64,000 nt of DNA from Acridotheres tristis (taxonomy: Eukaryota > Chordata > Aves > Passeriformes > Sturnidae). The notes beneath the pieces are model-generated. The model was given only the letters and a program-made list of their open reading frames with translations. It was not told where the DNA came from and searched no databases. The DNA is taken from NCBI GenBank assembly GCA_037013685.1, contig CM072885.1, positions 23,235,479 through 23,299,478 of the forward strand, in the 5' to 3' direction. Made by a program: the position numbers and the translations under genes. How positions within the stretch are numbered: the first letter of the stretch is position 1; each line of letters begins with the position of its first letter. Below, piece by piece: positions 25,555 to 35,846 of the stretch.

Positions 25555-25850
25555 TAAGCTGGGAACTAACTGAAGTAGTTTTCTGTATGTTTGTCGTTAA
25601 GGAATGGGAAGAGGGAGGAGGGAGGGGTCTGAAAATCTTATTCTGAATTTGTTTGTTTCTTTCTTTGTGTAGTTGTAGTTAATTAATTTATTTTTATACC
25701 CTTTAAGTTTTAGGCCTGCCTTGCTCTTTTGCTCCTGGTTCTGTCTCACAACAGAAAAATGAGTATATTTAAATTGGCAAATCAAAACTATAACATTATT
25801 TGGTGCATTGGCCAGGAAATTCAAATTAAACCAAGATACAGGTCATAAGC
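25555..25850 (+). mobile_element. LTR 3' fragment of the 1.39-kb LTR family (copy C)
   Basis: This block matches the 3' end of the LTR at 48465-49849. The shared words, in order, are GGGAAGAGGGAGG-type sequence, CTGAAAATCTTATTCTGAAT, TTTAGGCCTGCCTTGCTCTT, TTGCTCCTGGTTCTGTCTC, TTTAAATTGGCAA, GGTGCATTGGCCAGGAAA and AATTAAACCAAGAT. Similarity extends upstream to about 25555 (CTGGGAACTAACTGAAGTAG against TTGGAGACTGACCGAAGTAT), then fades. It is therefore a 5'-truncated or decayed copy of the family, about 295 bp of an expected 1390 bp. The minus-strand frame at 25597-25824 is a shadow. Confidence 0.9.
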
Positions 25851-28615
25851 ACGACCAAACTGACAAATAACACTTTGTCCATGCCAAAAGAAGGTATCTG
25901 CTTCAAAGAATCACTGAAGTTCAGAGGTTGGATGGATTTATGAGAGTGTTGTCAGTCTCTTCTCTTGTCTGTGAACTCTCCCATAGCAAAGGCCACTGTG
26001 GAGGTCAAAGGAAACATTCAATTTAAGATGGTGACAGCCATTTGGGATAAAGGCAGAAGGTTAAAAATTATTATCTAAGCCCTGCTGACTAAAACACATA
26101 ATTCTTAGACAATAAAAATTGTCAGTAAATTATATTTTTCAGAATTTTTTTTGTTAGCTAAGTTGAAATTTCCTTGGACAAGTTTTCAATCTTGTATAAA
26201 CATGCACCAAAGAAATAAAACACTAAACAGGCCAGTTTAGTTGTACTTTCAATATTTTTCTTTTGGTCATATTTATTATTTTGGCAATCATCGTGTGTAC
26301 ATCCTTTGAAAGTCAAAAGTTTAGACAAACATTCTGCATTTTTTCTTCTTTTTTTCACCTCATGGGTCACAAGGAGTTTACTTGTTGCTCTTTTACCCTA
26401 TGAATGTACAGACCTTTGAGATGTCTCCCCCTCCATCAGGCAGTCTTGCCTGTACTAATGAAGCATCATCCTGTAGAAACAGAATGTACATGACCCTTAG
26501 CACTTGTGGTCTTGTTCAGCTTTCCTTTCCTCAGTTTATTTCTTCCCTCCTGTATTCTCATCTGTACAACCCATTTCAACTCCTTGCCTGCATTTCTCTT
26601 TTTCATTTTTTTTCATTCTGTTCAATTTTTTTTTAAATTTTTTTCTGCATTTCTTTTTATTTGTCCTCCTTTTCCACCAGTTCTATCTGTGTTATCTCCA
26701 TGTTTTCTCAAGTATTAGTCTTCCTTTGTCTTTTTTCTCACATCTTTGTCCAATTTTCAGTTCTAAGCTCTTCTTTTCCCTTTTGTCTTGCAATTTAGAA
26801 AGCTCTAGAAGCCAAAGCTCTCCAGCTTACAGCTAGCCCATGAGAGTGTCTATTCCCTCCTAGTTCATTGCAATTTTTCACTGTTTTTCTTTCCAGAAAG
26901 CTTCTGTAAATTAAAAGGTCAAGACTAGCCCATTTTTCTCTTGGCTAGAAAAAAGAACATATTCACATCATGTAGTCTTAGTCCATTTCCATCACCAGCA
27001 AGCTCACAGGGATCATAACTGGAATAGGATTCTAGCATCAGCAGCTGGCAAACCAGGATCCAAAATTTATATGAGCCCTAATGGACTCATGATGGGGTGA
27101 GGTTGGCATGATAACGTATATGTCCTGCCATAAGGAGAAATATAACTCTAAAAAACAGTGTTAAGCATTGCATCATGGTGTCTGTCACTCTGGGATAACT
27201 GAAGGGCTTTTTTTCTCCTCCTAGATTGTACTGTTGTTTTACAGCCAAGACAATCATTTGACCATAGCTTTTTGAGGATTTTTTCATGAAATGAATATCA
27301 TTGGTGTATAATTCAGAAGACACTAGAGATCCTGAGGATTGGTGCTTTTTGTTTTCTTATCCTTCTACTACTATTCCCATTTTTATTTCAGAAAGAATAT
27401 TAATATATCCTGTGAGTAAGAACACAGAGTGAAGTAATATCACTGGGGAAGACAGTTTATTTACTAGCACAGTCTCTGCAGATATACATACTCTCATCAG
27501 ATGCAACTATACTCCTAACTCAGCAAGACTAGAATTTTACCATTTTACCATTTGCCAATTTTTACTGCCTCTGTGTTGCCAGCTGTTCAGTACCCACAGG
27601 TCAAAGAGCCAGACATCAAAGATGTAGGGCTGACAACAACTATACTTCGATTATGCAAGGAGCTGAGCAAAACTGTACATACAGCTCTTGCCATTCAGTC
27701 ATTTCAGCAGTGTTAATGTTATCAGCTCTCTGTAGCTCAGTGATATTTACACGTAGCACCAAAGTCCCTCTGGACTAATTATACAGGAAGACAGCCCTAC
27801 TCTAAAAGCATTACCACATCTTTTAAGCAAGACACAAGTGTCTGTGGCAATCCAAGTGAAGAGATAGTGATGAATGGTTAAAGTAATACAACCATCATAA
27901 AACTACATATGTCTGAAAATAATTAATTTATATCTTACTGATTTATTCCGATTCCATCCATCACAGAGCCTAGTCACACTGGCTTGGTTGATGCATTGCT
28001 GACTGTATGCAGGTTCATTCATTTAAGCAGGAGTTACAAGCAGATGGCATGTGCTTTTAGCAAAGATTAAGGCCACAGTTTAGTGCATGGCAATGTGTAT
28101 AATGCTGTAAGTACATCATGTACATGAGTTTCTTAGTACATCACATGCATTTAAGCATGGCTTTCCAGAAATCACTTTTCCAGAACCAGGGCCTTTCTAT
28201 ATACTTTATATAAGGGCCACAATTTTGAAAGGAGACATTGCCCTTATTTATGAAGCTTTTTATTCTTTTTATTTCTGTATTCCCTCTGTAGCTTTCTTTT
28301 AAAAATCTTTCTATTGCTATTAAAAGTCCATGTATGTGTACTTATAAACCTGTGATTACCACACCTACCAAAATTCTGATTAATCCTTCAGCCAAGGTTG
28401 CACACTTTCACCCATCCTGGTTGGGAAAGAAATTCCCTTTCTACACTAGGTATGTGAAGCACTGCAGTTACCTCCCTGTACTTATTGGAAGTCTCTCATT
28501 CTCAAATTTAAAAAAGTAGGGACCTGTCCTGAGTAACCCAAAATGTTATTGTATTCCGTAGCTATCTGTGCTATTGCCATATGCCCAAAACTATTACTGT
28601 CTCTTGAAGACCAGC
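25851..28615. other. AT-rich DNA with pyrimidine-rich patch, no recognised gene
   Basis: No recognised gene. Overlapping frames at 26382-26836 are phenylalanine-, leucine- and serine-rich only because the plus strand there is pyrimidine-rich. The rest is unique-looking. Confidence 0.5.
26517..26775. repeat. pyrimidine-rich low-complexity tract
   Basis: About 260 bases in which C and T dominate the plus strand (CTTTCCTTTCCTC, TTTTTTTCATTCTG and similar). Three overlapping plus-strand frames rich in Phe, Leu and Ser result from this bias and are not genes. Confidence 0.75.
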
Positions 28616-29270
28616 TGCTAGAAACAAACCGAGGACATCAGGGAGTGCCAGCTGGTCAGGGCTAGGCCACCATTCCACAGTGCTTGACTGGTTGATTTTC
28701 TTCCTCCCCACGTAGAGGCAGTGACGTGAGCACCAGCAGATTCCAGCAGGCAGCAGGAGGAGGCAGCCACACTGACCTCACACAGGCACACATGCAGCCA
28801 ACAAGAACTGGGGAGGCTGACTCGGCAAGGCTGGAGCTCCTGGGCAATGCCAGCACCTCCCATCTGGCACCAGAATGGCTTTGTAAGCTCCTGCCTTCCC
28901 AGTCTTCTGTTCCAGGGGGAGAGCTGATCCCAGCAGGACTTGTCTGCCACCTTTGCCTTTGTGTCTTGGGCCACGTGGTCATCTGCACAGGGTGCCATCT
29001 TGGAGGAAGGGTTTGTCCCTTTTGTGCCTTTGTCTCCCGGAGGTCATGTATGGAGCACACCATCTTAGGGAAGAGGTTTCTCCATTTCGTTTCTCTTTGT
29101 TCCAGGGAGTCAGGGAGGTTCAGCAACTTATAACTTGTGATTATCACCATTATTTTTCGCCTGTTGCTGTTTCATTTTTAAGTAAACTGTTACTTTTTCA
29201 CTTACATATACTCACATTTGTCTCTCTTTGTTGGTGAAAAAGGAATGGTTAAGACTAAAAGGTGAGATGA
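28616..29270 (+). mobile_element. possible decayed LTR (unassigned)
   Basis: This 650-bp block is clearly GC-richer than its flanks and carries overlapping open frames on both strands (28618-28998 and 28662-29150 minus; 28726-29133 and 28953-29237 plus), a sign of few A/T-rich stop codons rather than coding. Its 3' part reads TTTTTAAGTAAACTGTTAC, then TTTTTCACTTACATATAC, then TTGTCTCTCTTTGTTGGTG. That resembles the polyadenylation and U5 part of avian LTRs. I could not define TG...CA ends or a target duplication. None of the four frames resembles a known protein. It could instead be an exon-bearing or regulatory region. Confidence 0.35.
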
Positions 29271-32190
29271 CTCCTTTTAAAGCAAAATTGTCTTAAAACA
29301 AGACAGGATCACACAGGGAAATTAATCTCCCTGGCCTGAGATATATGTGAGTGTGACATGTATCTTCATTTAAAGATCCTCAAACTTCACAAACTTTAGA
29401 AAACTCTCTTGATGCAGGTGGAAATACATCTAGTAGTTATATCATGATGCCAGTTACCACACTACCATATCCTTTTTCAGGTATTCTCTGCCATTCCCTT
29501 GCTTGACTATTCATCATAGAGCATATATTATTCAGATAATTTCTTGCTGATTTAAAAAAAAATAATGTTAAAAGTACACAACTTGAAATTGCACAGCTTT
29601 AAACTCTGCCATCTTAGTCAACCCATGTCTGTTATCAGATTTCCACTTTAGTATTGCACGTCTTGTACAGCGGGCTAGAAATGTGTGATTGCCATTTCTT
29701 TTTTTTGTCAATGGAATGATTTTCAGCAAGAAGTACAGACCCACTTTCAGGATCTACTTTTAGGTCATTAGTATGTCTTGAAACAGAAGTCCTAAGGAGG
29801 GCTATACTACCCCAAAGTTAATAAATTTACTGGCATCTGATTCTTTTTCCTCCTCAGTTCTCTTTCTGTTGCTGCAGGGAATTACTGCTTCGTGGGCTCA
29901 TTGTGACCAGGCTATGGTGTTGTAAAGCATACATGCTTAGCATTACTTAGAGAGAAGACTGCCTTGCAGACAATAGCAAAAACTTACTCTGAGGCTTGCC
30001 AAAGCATTGCCATCTGAAAAATATACATTTTACATGTGTGTGTGTGTGTATATAACATATACTTAATATATCTATTTCTACAGCCTATCACTACTACTGC
30101 AATTAGTTTGCATTCATGGTGCATGATGCAGCATGGAAGAGGGAAGAGATGTTAATTCCCAGCAGCAGTAATGGCATGTGAATATAAAATACAGACATCA
30201 ACTTAAGATAGTGCTGACATGTCTTATACCTCACATATATTAAAAAATAGTGAAGGTATACAGCAGAGTTGTCTCTCACAATAATTTTCTTCTCATCTAC
30301 CCCCACTGATTTTAATGAAGTTACTTTGGATTTACATTGGTATGCTAAGACAGGTCTACATTATAGAAATATATAAATGCAAGGGGTTGAAAGAGGTAGA
30401 CAGCTTAAAAGCTCAGAGACCTTGAAAAATGTGATTATGTAGAAGTACACACTAAATCATGGTAATTTGTTTGTACTTGTCTCAGATGACAGCCATGTTT
30501 GAATGTTTGAAAACTTATCTCTAGAAATACATGACAAAAATTGCTATAGCTATATACTTTCAGGATATATTCTAGTGGTAAAATCTGTACAGATAAACAA
30601 GGCAGTATATCTGTGTACAACTGCTGTTTAAGTGAATGGAGTAAATATTAGTCTACTAGTAAATTCAATAGAACTCGGTATTACTTACAACATTAAGCTT
30701 AATATATCATATACCACAAAGAAAAACATTTATGATGGACAGCTGTGATGTGAGAAAAATAACATATGCTAGGGATCAAGCCTGAGGAAAAGCAAGGAAG
30801 ACCTCTCTTCGAAAGCAATTTCAGCTACAATTTGTCTTTTTCCAGGTTATTAACAGAAATGCCAATTTTCCAAGTCAGAAAGTTCCAGACAAAAAAAATA
30901 TTAGTGTTCATTCAACTTAAAAAAAAAAAAAATTAAACCAAACCACAAACACACACACCCTGAACCTTTTCTCATTTTCTTTCCAGTGCACCTTAGGAGC
31001 TTGTGGTCTCCCTGAAACCCTGCAGGTTTTGACAGCCTCTCCTCATGACTGTGATATAGATAATGTTGCTTGAAGGTGCTTCAAAAAAATTTTCATGGAA
31101 AATACCCACCCAGCTCTACAGAAAAAGCTAAAAGTATATGATCTTATCTATACTCTCTATAATATAATTTCAGTACTTACAATCTTGAAACAGGGACTGG
31201 TAAAAAATAAAGACTCAATAAGGAATATTTGTTACCTAGTCTGTAATATGAAGAAGTGGAAGTTTTCTCATAGTCTGCTTTCAGTTAATCTAAAAAGAGT
31301 TCAATTTATTCAATTTATTTACTATTATTAATGAGTTCACCTTCAATTTATTACTATTTTGTTTAGTGTCCCAGACTTAACATAAAGCATCCCATTTTTA
31401 GGATTCAGTTGATTATATCTGAATTCATGATGCCTCAATCCCAAAATCTGAACAAAATAAATTTGAACAAAATCATACATGTGTTTATTTAGACTGTTTC
31501 TTTATGACTGAGGTGAATTTGACCTTTTCAAAATTAGCTATTATTCTATATGATATTTCTGTGTCTACATCATTGTTGCACCTGAGAACTCAATGTTAAC
31601 ACCACTTTGTCGATGTAAATAGCAGAAAGATTGTTTCTCCTGGTCAGTTTGGGTTTTTGGTGGATTTGTTTTCCTAAGGATGTACGTTAACTGTTCTATA
31701 TCAATATCTAACTACAAAAAAGATCATTAACTGGGAAGATGCAAAATTCTTCTTTTTTTCACAGACATGCCAGTTTTCTTGTGGCTATACACTAGAAAAT
31801 GTTACAACAAACTCACATTATGCTGTACAAATGACTAATAACTTGCTTAATCACTTGCTACTGCTGGTTAAATATAAAATCAGGAAAATAGTAAGTGAAC
31901 AACTTTTTTATATTTGGAGGCAATGACTTGCCAATCCAATAGGTATTTTACTTTTATATATATCTCTAAAGACGTGCCATGTGTGAAGGCCTACAAGACT
32001 TTAAGTAAATCTCTGGGGTTTTAAGTTTCATCCAGCCAAACAGGAGCTTCCCAATAAACACCTTATGTCACTGAACTTTCTTCTTAGCCTTATTTCTGTT
32101 ACAATGAAAGTTGCTCAAGAAGTTGCTACTTTGATATGTTCATGGACAGGAAAAAAGTGAGATCTTGGTGGCTGATGGTGAACAAGGAAG
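29271..32190. other. AT-rich DNA, no recognised gene
   Basis: Nearly three kilobases of AT-rich sequence. It includes a short (TG)n run at about 30036-30048 and A-rich runs near 30920. No gene, RNA or repeat family was recognised. Confidence 0.5.
32186..32190. repeat. target-site duplication GGAAG (left)
   Basis: GGAAG stands directly before the LTR start TGTGTTGG and is repeated at 32810-32814 directly after its CA end. This marks integration with a 5-bp stagger. Confidence 0.88.
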
Positions 32191-32809
32191 TGTGTTGGTT
32201 TGAAAGTAAAACCAGTGTGAGACTCCAAGTCAGTAATACAATTTAATAGGAGAAAAGAGAAAAAATAAAATACATGCAATAATATAAAAGAAACAACCAC
32301 CGACACAGTCAGAAATACAACCTGGCACCCTGTCAGTCAGGGTGTTGGTAGCAGTCCATATAAATGGTGGCTGCAGTCCTCCTGGATGACAGATGTGGTT
32401 CCGTTGAAGCAGTGCTCCTGTAGAAGGTGCAGTTTTCCTCCGAAGATCCAGCGATGATGTGGAAATGATCCGACTTTCCTCTGGGATCCAGTGGAAAGGG
32501 CTGCCTTTGCGTCCCAAACCCCAGTTTTTTTATCTAGGTAGGAAAGGCTTGGCTCCTGCCCCTGGCTGGGGCATCTCCCAATGGGATGATGTAATCTTAT
32601 CAGTCACACAATAGGACTTAATGGCCCATTAACAGAATATATCTTCTGGAGGAAGGATGGGTTGTGAAAAGATAACGATGATCATCCCCCTGATTTTATC
32701 AGATGGCACATCAGCAGAGGATATCTCCCACAGAGATAAGGATCACCACCCCTCCCACATTTTAACAGATGGTGATAGAATACACATTTTTGCATTGTAC
32801 CCCAGGACA
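32191..32809 (-). mobile_element. solo LTR (619 bp), passerine ERV family
   Basis: The plus strand starts TGTGTTGGTTTGAAAG and ends TACCCCAGGACA; the element is flanked by the 5-bp direct repeat GGAAG. It reads as an LTR on the minus strand. There, a TAGATAAAAAAAC TATA-like site lies near 32526-32538, and a CCTATTAAATTG polyadenylation signal lies around 32240-32252, in the correct order. I recognise words such as GTCAGTCAGGGTGTTGG, TCCTCCTGGATGACAG and TTTATCAGATGGCAC from a family common in songbird genomes. A 5-bp stagger suits ERVL-type (class III) elements better than ERVK. The two minus-strand frames 32115-32306 and 32230-32517 lie in it and are not genes. No internal viral sequence adjoins. 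Confidence 0.93.
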
Positions 32810-32814
32810 GGAAG
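32810..32814. repeat. target-site duplication GGAAG (right)
   Basis: Second copy of the pentamer flanking the 619-bp LTR. Confidence 0.88.
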
Positions 32815-33578
32815 CTAGGTAAACATCCATGGTTTGTGCTTATTATTTTTTTTTAGGTTTTATTCAATCATAAAAAAGGACAGTATTAAAAATCAATCTG
32901 AGCAAATAGCCCAGTTTACATAGTGGATTATATACAAAATATATAAACATCTGCCCACTCACAGAAAGTCACCTGCAGGCCCTACAAACTTACCATTTAG
33001 TACAAAGGTCTTCTTCAGCTGATTACTATATTGCACCTTTCTGAATTTTCCAATGTCTGGATTTTTCCTATTTACTCACCTTGCTCTACAATAATTATTT
33101 AAGAACACTACTGATGATTTATTTTTTAATTTGTATATTTGTAATCTATATCACAGTACAGCAACACTCCGTTGCAGATTCCAGGTTTAAAGCTGGTTCT
33201 GTTTTCAGAGAATTTTGGGGCAGTGGTCTACCAGTTCTTATTTCATAACTGATTTACCTGATAGATTATGCTGTGTGAGGAGTACTTGTGCTATCTGAAG
33301 GAAGGGAGACAAGAGGTGTTTTTCTTACTGAGACCTTCTACATAGCCAATGGGTATCAGTAGTCTGAGAGAAATAAAACAGAAAGAAAGCACCAGAGATT
33401 GCTACAAGCCATATCTGTATTTCTGAACAGAAAACTAGCTTATTTGTATTATTTGTTACATCTTGGCTCAGAAGGTAGAAATTCATCTCCTTCCTTGTAT
33501 GTAAATAAGATTGTACCATAATTATACTTGACTCTCATCAGTTTAGCTTCTTGAAGAAATGTCTTTGTTTGAAAAGAC
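32815..33578. other. AT-rich spacer, nothing recognised
   Basis: About 760 bases between two LTRs. No gene or repeat recognised; the frame at 33325-33519 is featureless. Confidence 0.5.
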
Positions 33579-34970
33579 AGGTATGGTTTAATTTTGATTT
33601 TCCCGGCCAACGCACCAAATTAATGTCTTAGGTTTGAGTTGCCAATTTAAATAAACTTATTTCTTTCTGTTGTGAGACAGAACCAGGAGTCAAAGAGCAA
33701 GGCAGGCTTAAAATTTTGAAAGGGTATAGAAGAAAATTTATTAACTACACAAACAAAAAGGGGAAAAAAGGGAGGAAAAAAAATTATTTCAGAATAAGAT
33801 TTTTCACATCACTCCATCCCTCCCTCTCCCAATCTTCATAACAATAAAACAAACATATAACAAATACTTCAGTCAGTGCCCAATTTAGTCTTTTTCTGTT
33901 CACTTCTGGAGAGAAAAGCTTCTTTTTGTTGAAGTTGTAGGGATGTGTTCCACAAGAAGAAAAAAAAGTCCTTTTGTAGTTTTACCTCTCACGATTTGCA
34001 TCCGCCCGGGAAATTTGCAACCGTGACCCTCCTCCCAGTTCCACAGCCGTCCCAAAGCTGTAGATGTGGGTCATGTTTATTCCATGGGGTATTACTTTTA
34101 AGAATCGAAATGTTCAAACAACGATTTTTATCTGTCTCCTTTCTCTCTGCTCAGGCTTCATCCTCAGAAAAACTGCAATCCCCTTCTTTTCTCAGGGCAG
34201 AAATTCAAATTCCCAACACAGGTGTTCTTTAATCAAATTATCTCCTAAGAAGGAACATTTCCATCCCCCCATGTCTCTTTCCATGGTTTAAAGGAATATT
34301 CAGTACATTAGTTCATTCCTACAATTTCCCAAAAAGATTTTCAGCCATTTCAGCATCTTCTCATTCTCCTTCCATCTTAAAATACTTAGCTCTTGCATCA
34401 CTGACTTCAGAACTTTCCTTATTCCCTTTCATATTTAAAGGGAAGGCTGGAGGCTTTGCAAATCTTATCTGAACACTAAAGAGTTAAAGTTTAACTCAAC
34501 TACAAAAGTTGAGCCAGGCTCGGCCGTGCTGGGGGGGGGGGGCGGTGGTAGCGCCACTCAGCCCCTGCAGGGCTGGGCTGCGGCCCGCGTGGTTCATGGC
34601 CACCCGGGGAGGCCCGGCCCGGCCGGCAGCATAAAGAGCCAGCATCCCCCCACACCAGAGCCACAGGCCGGTGGAGGAAGAATCCGTGAAGCTTTTATCA
34701 CACAACTTTTCCTCCCCTCAGCCAAGCGGCCTCCGAGCCTCCCCCTCCCCCCGCATGGGGGAGAGGGAAAGCGGCTCGGCTTGGTGTTACCTGTTCAGCC
34801 GCCGGAAAGACAAAGAGGGCGTCTTCCGGGATTACCTTCCTTTTAAAATGTGTGTGCACGGAGCGAACCGACCCCCTCCGATTGGCTGCCACAGGCATCC
34901 CAAAAACCCCCACAAAGGAAACTCCCCCAGGAAGAACTTCTGAGTTTCTTCCTCCCAAGTCAACCTATCA
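33579..34970 (-). mobile_element. long solo LTR (about 1.39 kb), inverted partner copy
   Basis: This is the reverse complement of the LTR at 48465-49849 over its full length (1392 against 1385 bp). Matching words include the reversed LTR start (CCCAAGTCAACCTATCA at 34954-34970), a CpG-rich domain at about 34500-34880, AACTTTAACTCTTTAGTG in reverse, GCATCCGCCCGGGAAATTTG, and a near-identical stretch at 33638-33712 against 49718-49792. The left terminus is eroded: where the partner's reverse complement starts TGTCTTGG, this copy has AGGTATGG. No clear target duplication was seen. A 12-G run sits at 34531-34542. No viral reading frames adjoin; the open frames in 34496-34958 follow from high GC content. 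Confidence 0.92.
34500..34885. promoter_or_regulatory. CpG-dense domain of the LTR (minus-strand copy)
   Basis: I count about 25 CpG dinucleotides in under 400 bases (for example CGGCCGTG, GCGGCCCGCGTGG, CCCGGCCCGGCCGGC), against almost none in the surrounding AT-rich DNA. The position corresponds to the 5' (U3-side) part of the LTR, where retroviral promoters lie. It looks like a small CpG island; promoter activity is an inference. A TTTTAAAATGTG word (about 34842-34853) lies beside it. Confidence 0.55.
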
Positions 34971-35714
34971 CAAGAAACAACCTATCAATTCATTGTTTAT
35001 TGGTGATTTTATTAATAATGGGTGCTATTAGTTTAGCCAATATCGATACAAATGTATATTAGCAAAGACATAAAGTTGAAATATTGACTACAAAACAAAA
35101 ATATTTCAGAATATTTAGTTTGGAGGAAAGATAAAAGACTTTGACTTTCCCCTGAAAAAAATGCTGCATTAAATTTAGCAGTCATGAGACAGTTATATGT
35201 CCCAGAAATCTATCTTGGGACAGAAATACTTTTCTCCAGTCCATACTGATCACAGTCCATAGAATTGCTGAAAATTAGAGAACATTAGGGAACATTATTC
35301 TCCAAGTATTCTTGCATGTCAAGTCTCTTATTCAGGAGTTAAGAAATTCTTTACAATTATTTTCATTTTACTTTATATTGATTCTATTTGTATAAGTAGC
35401 CAAGATTTTGTTGTCTTTTAAATATTAAAATAACAACAAAAATAAAACAAAAAACGTAAACAAACAAAAGACTCCAGTAATCCCACTAGTATCAGTTACC
35501 AAATTTAGAAAGCAAAATTTGCATAATGAAGTTTTTATCTAGACAAGAGTATTGTGGGATTTTTTTTAAAAAAAACTTCTCTACTAGATTAAACTGGATT
35601 AAACAAATGTCAGGCAGCATCATCTGGTAACAGAAAAGGTCACAATGGTGACAGAACTTCATTATCCTACACACCAGCACTGCCCACTTCGACTCTGATT
35701 TTTGTAACAGTCGT
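34971..35714. other. AT-rich spacer, nothing recognised
   Basis: It begins with a second copy of CAACCTATCA (34978-34987), which repeats the adjoining LTR end. Otherwise AT-rich with no recognised gene or repeat. Confidence 0.5.
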
Positions 35715-35846
35715 AATACAGAATCAGAGAATTGTTATGGTTGGTAGGGACCTCTGGAGGTCATCTGCAAACCTTCCACATTCACATGTGCTCCATCATT
35801 GCTTAGTCAAACCCTTGTGTGAACCACCTGTTCTACAAGCTCTCAT
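35715..35846 (-). mobile_element. CR1 LINE 3'-end fragment
   Basis: Reverse-complement CR1 3' terminus: ATACAGAATCAGAGAATTG, then ATGGTTGGTAGGGACCTCTG and GAGGTCATCTGC, followed by a decayed stretch to about 35846. It is severely 5'-truncated, about 130 bp. Confidence 0.88.

Noticed and set aside
26382..26836. Hydrophobic, Phe/Leu/Ser-rich frames as membrane proteins
   Set aside because: Three overlapping plus-strand frames are all explained by a pyrimidine-rich low-complexity tract.
28662..29150. Longest open frame in the window (162 codons, minus strand) as a gene
   Set aside because: It overlaps open frames on the opposite strand, lies in a GC-richer patch, and shows no domain, signal peptide or family resemblance.
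34496..34958. Several overlapping frames of 69-106 codons as small genes
   Set aside because: They coincide with the CpG-rich domain of an LTR; the lack of stop codons follows from base composition.
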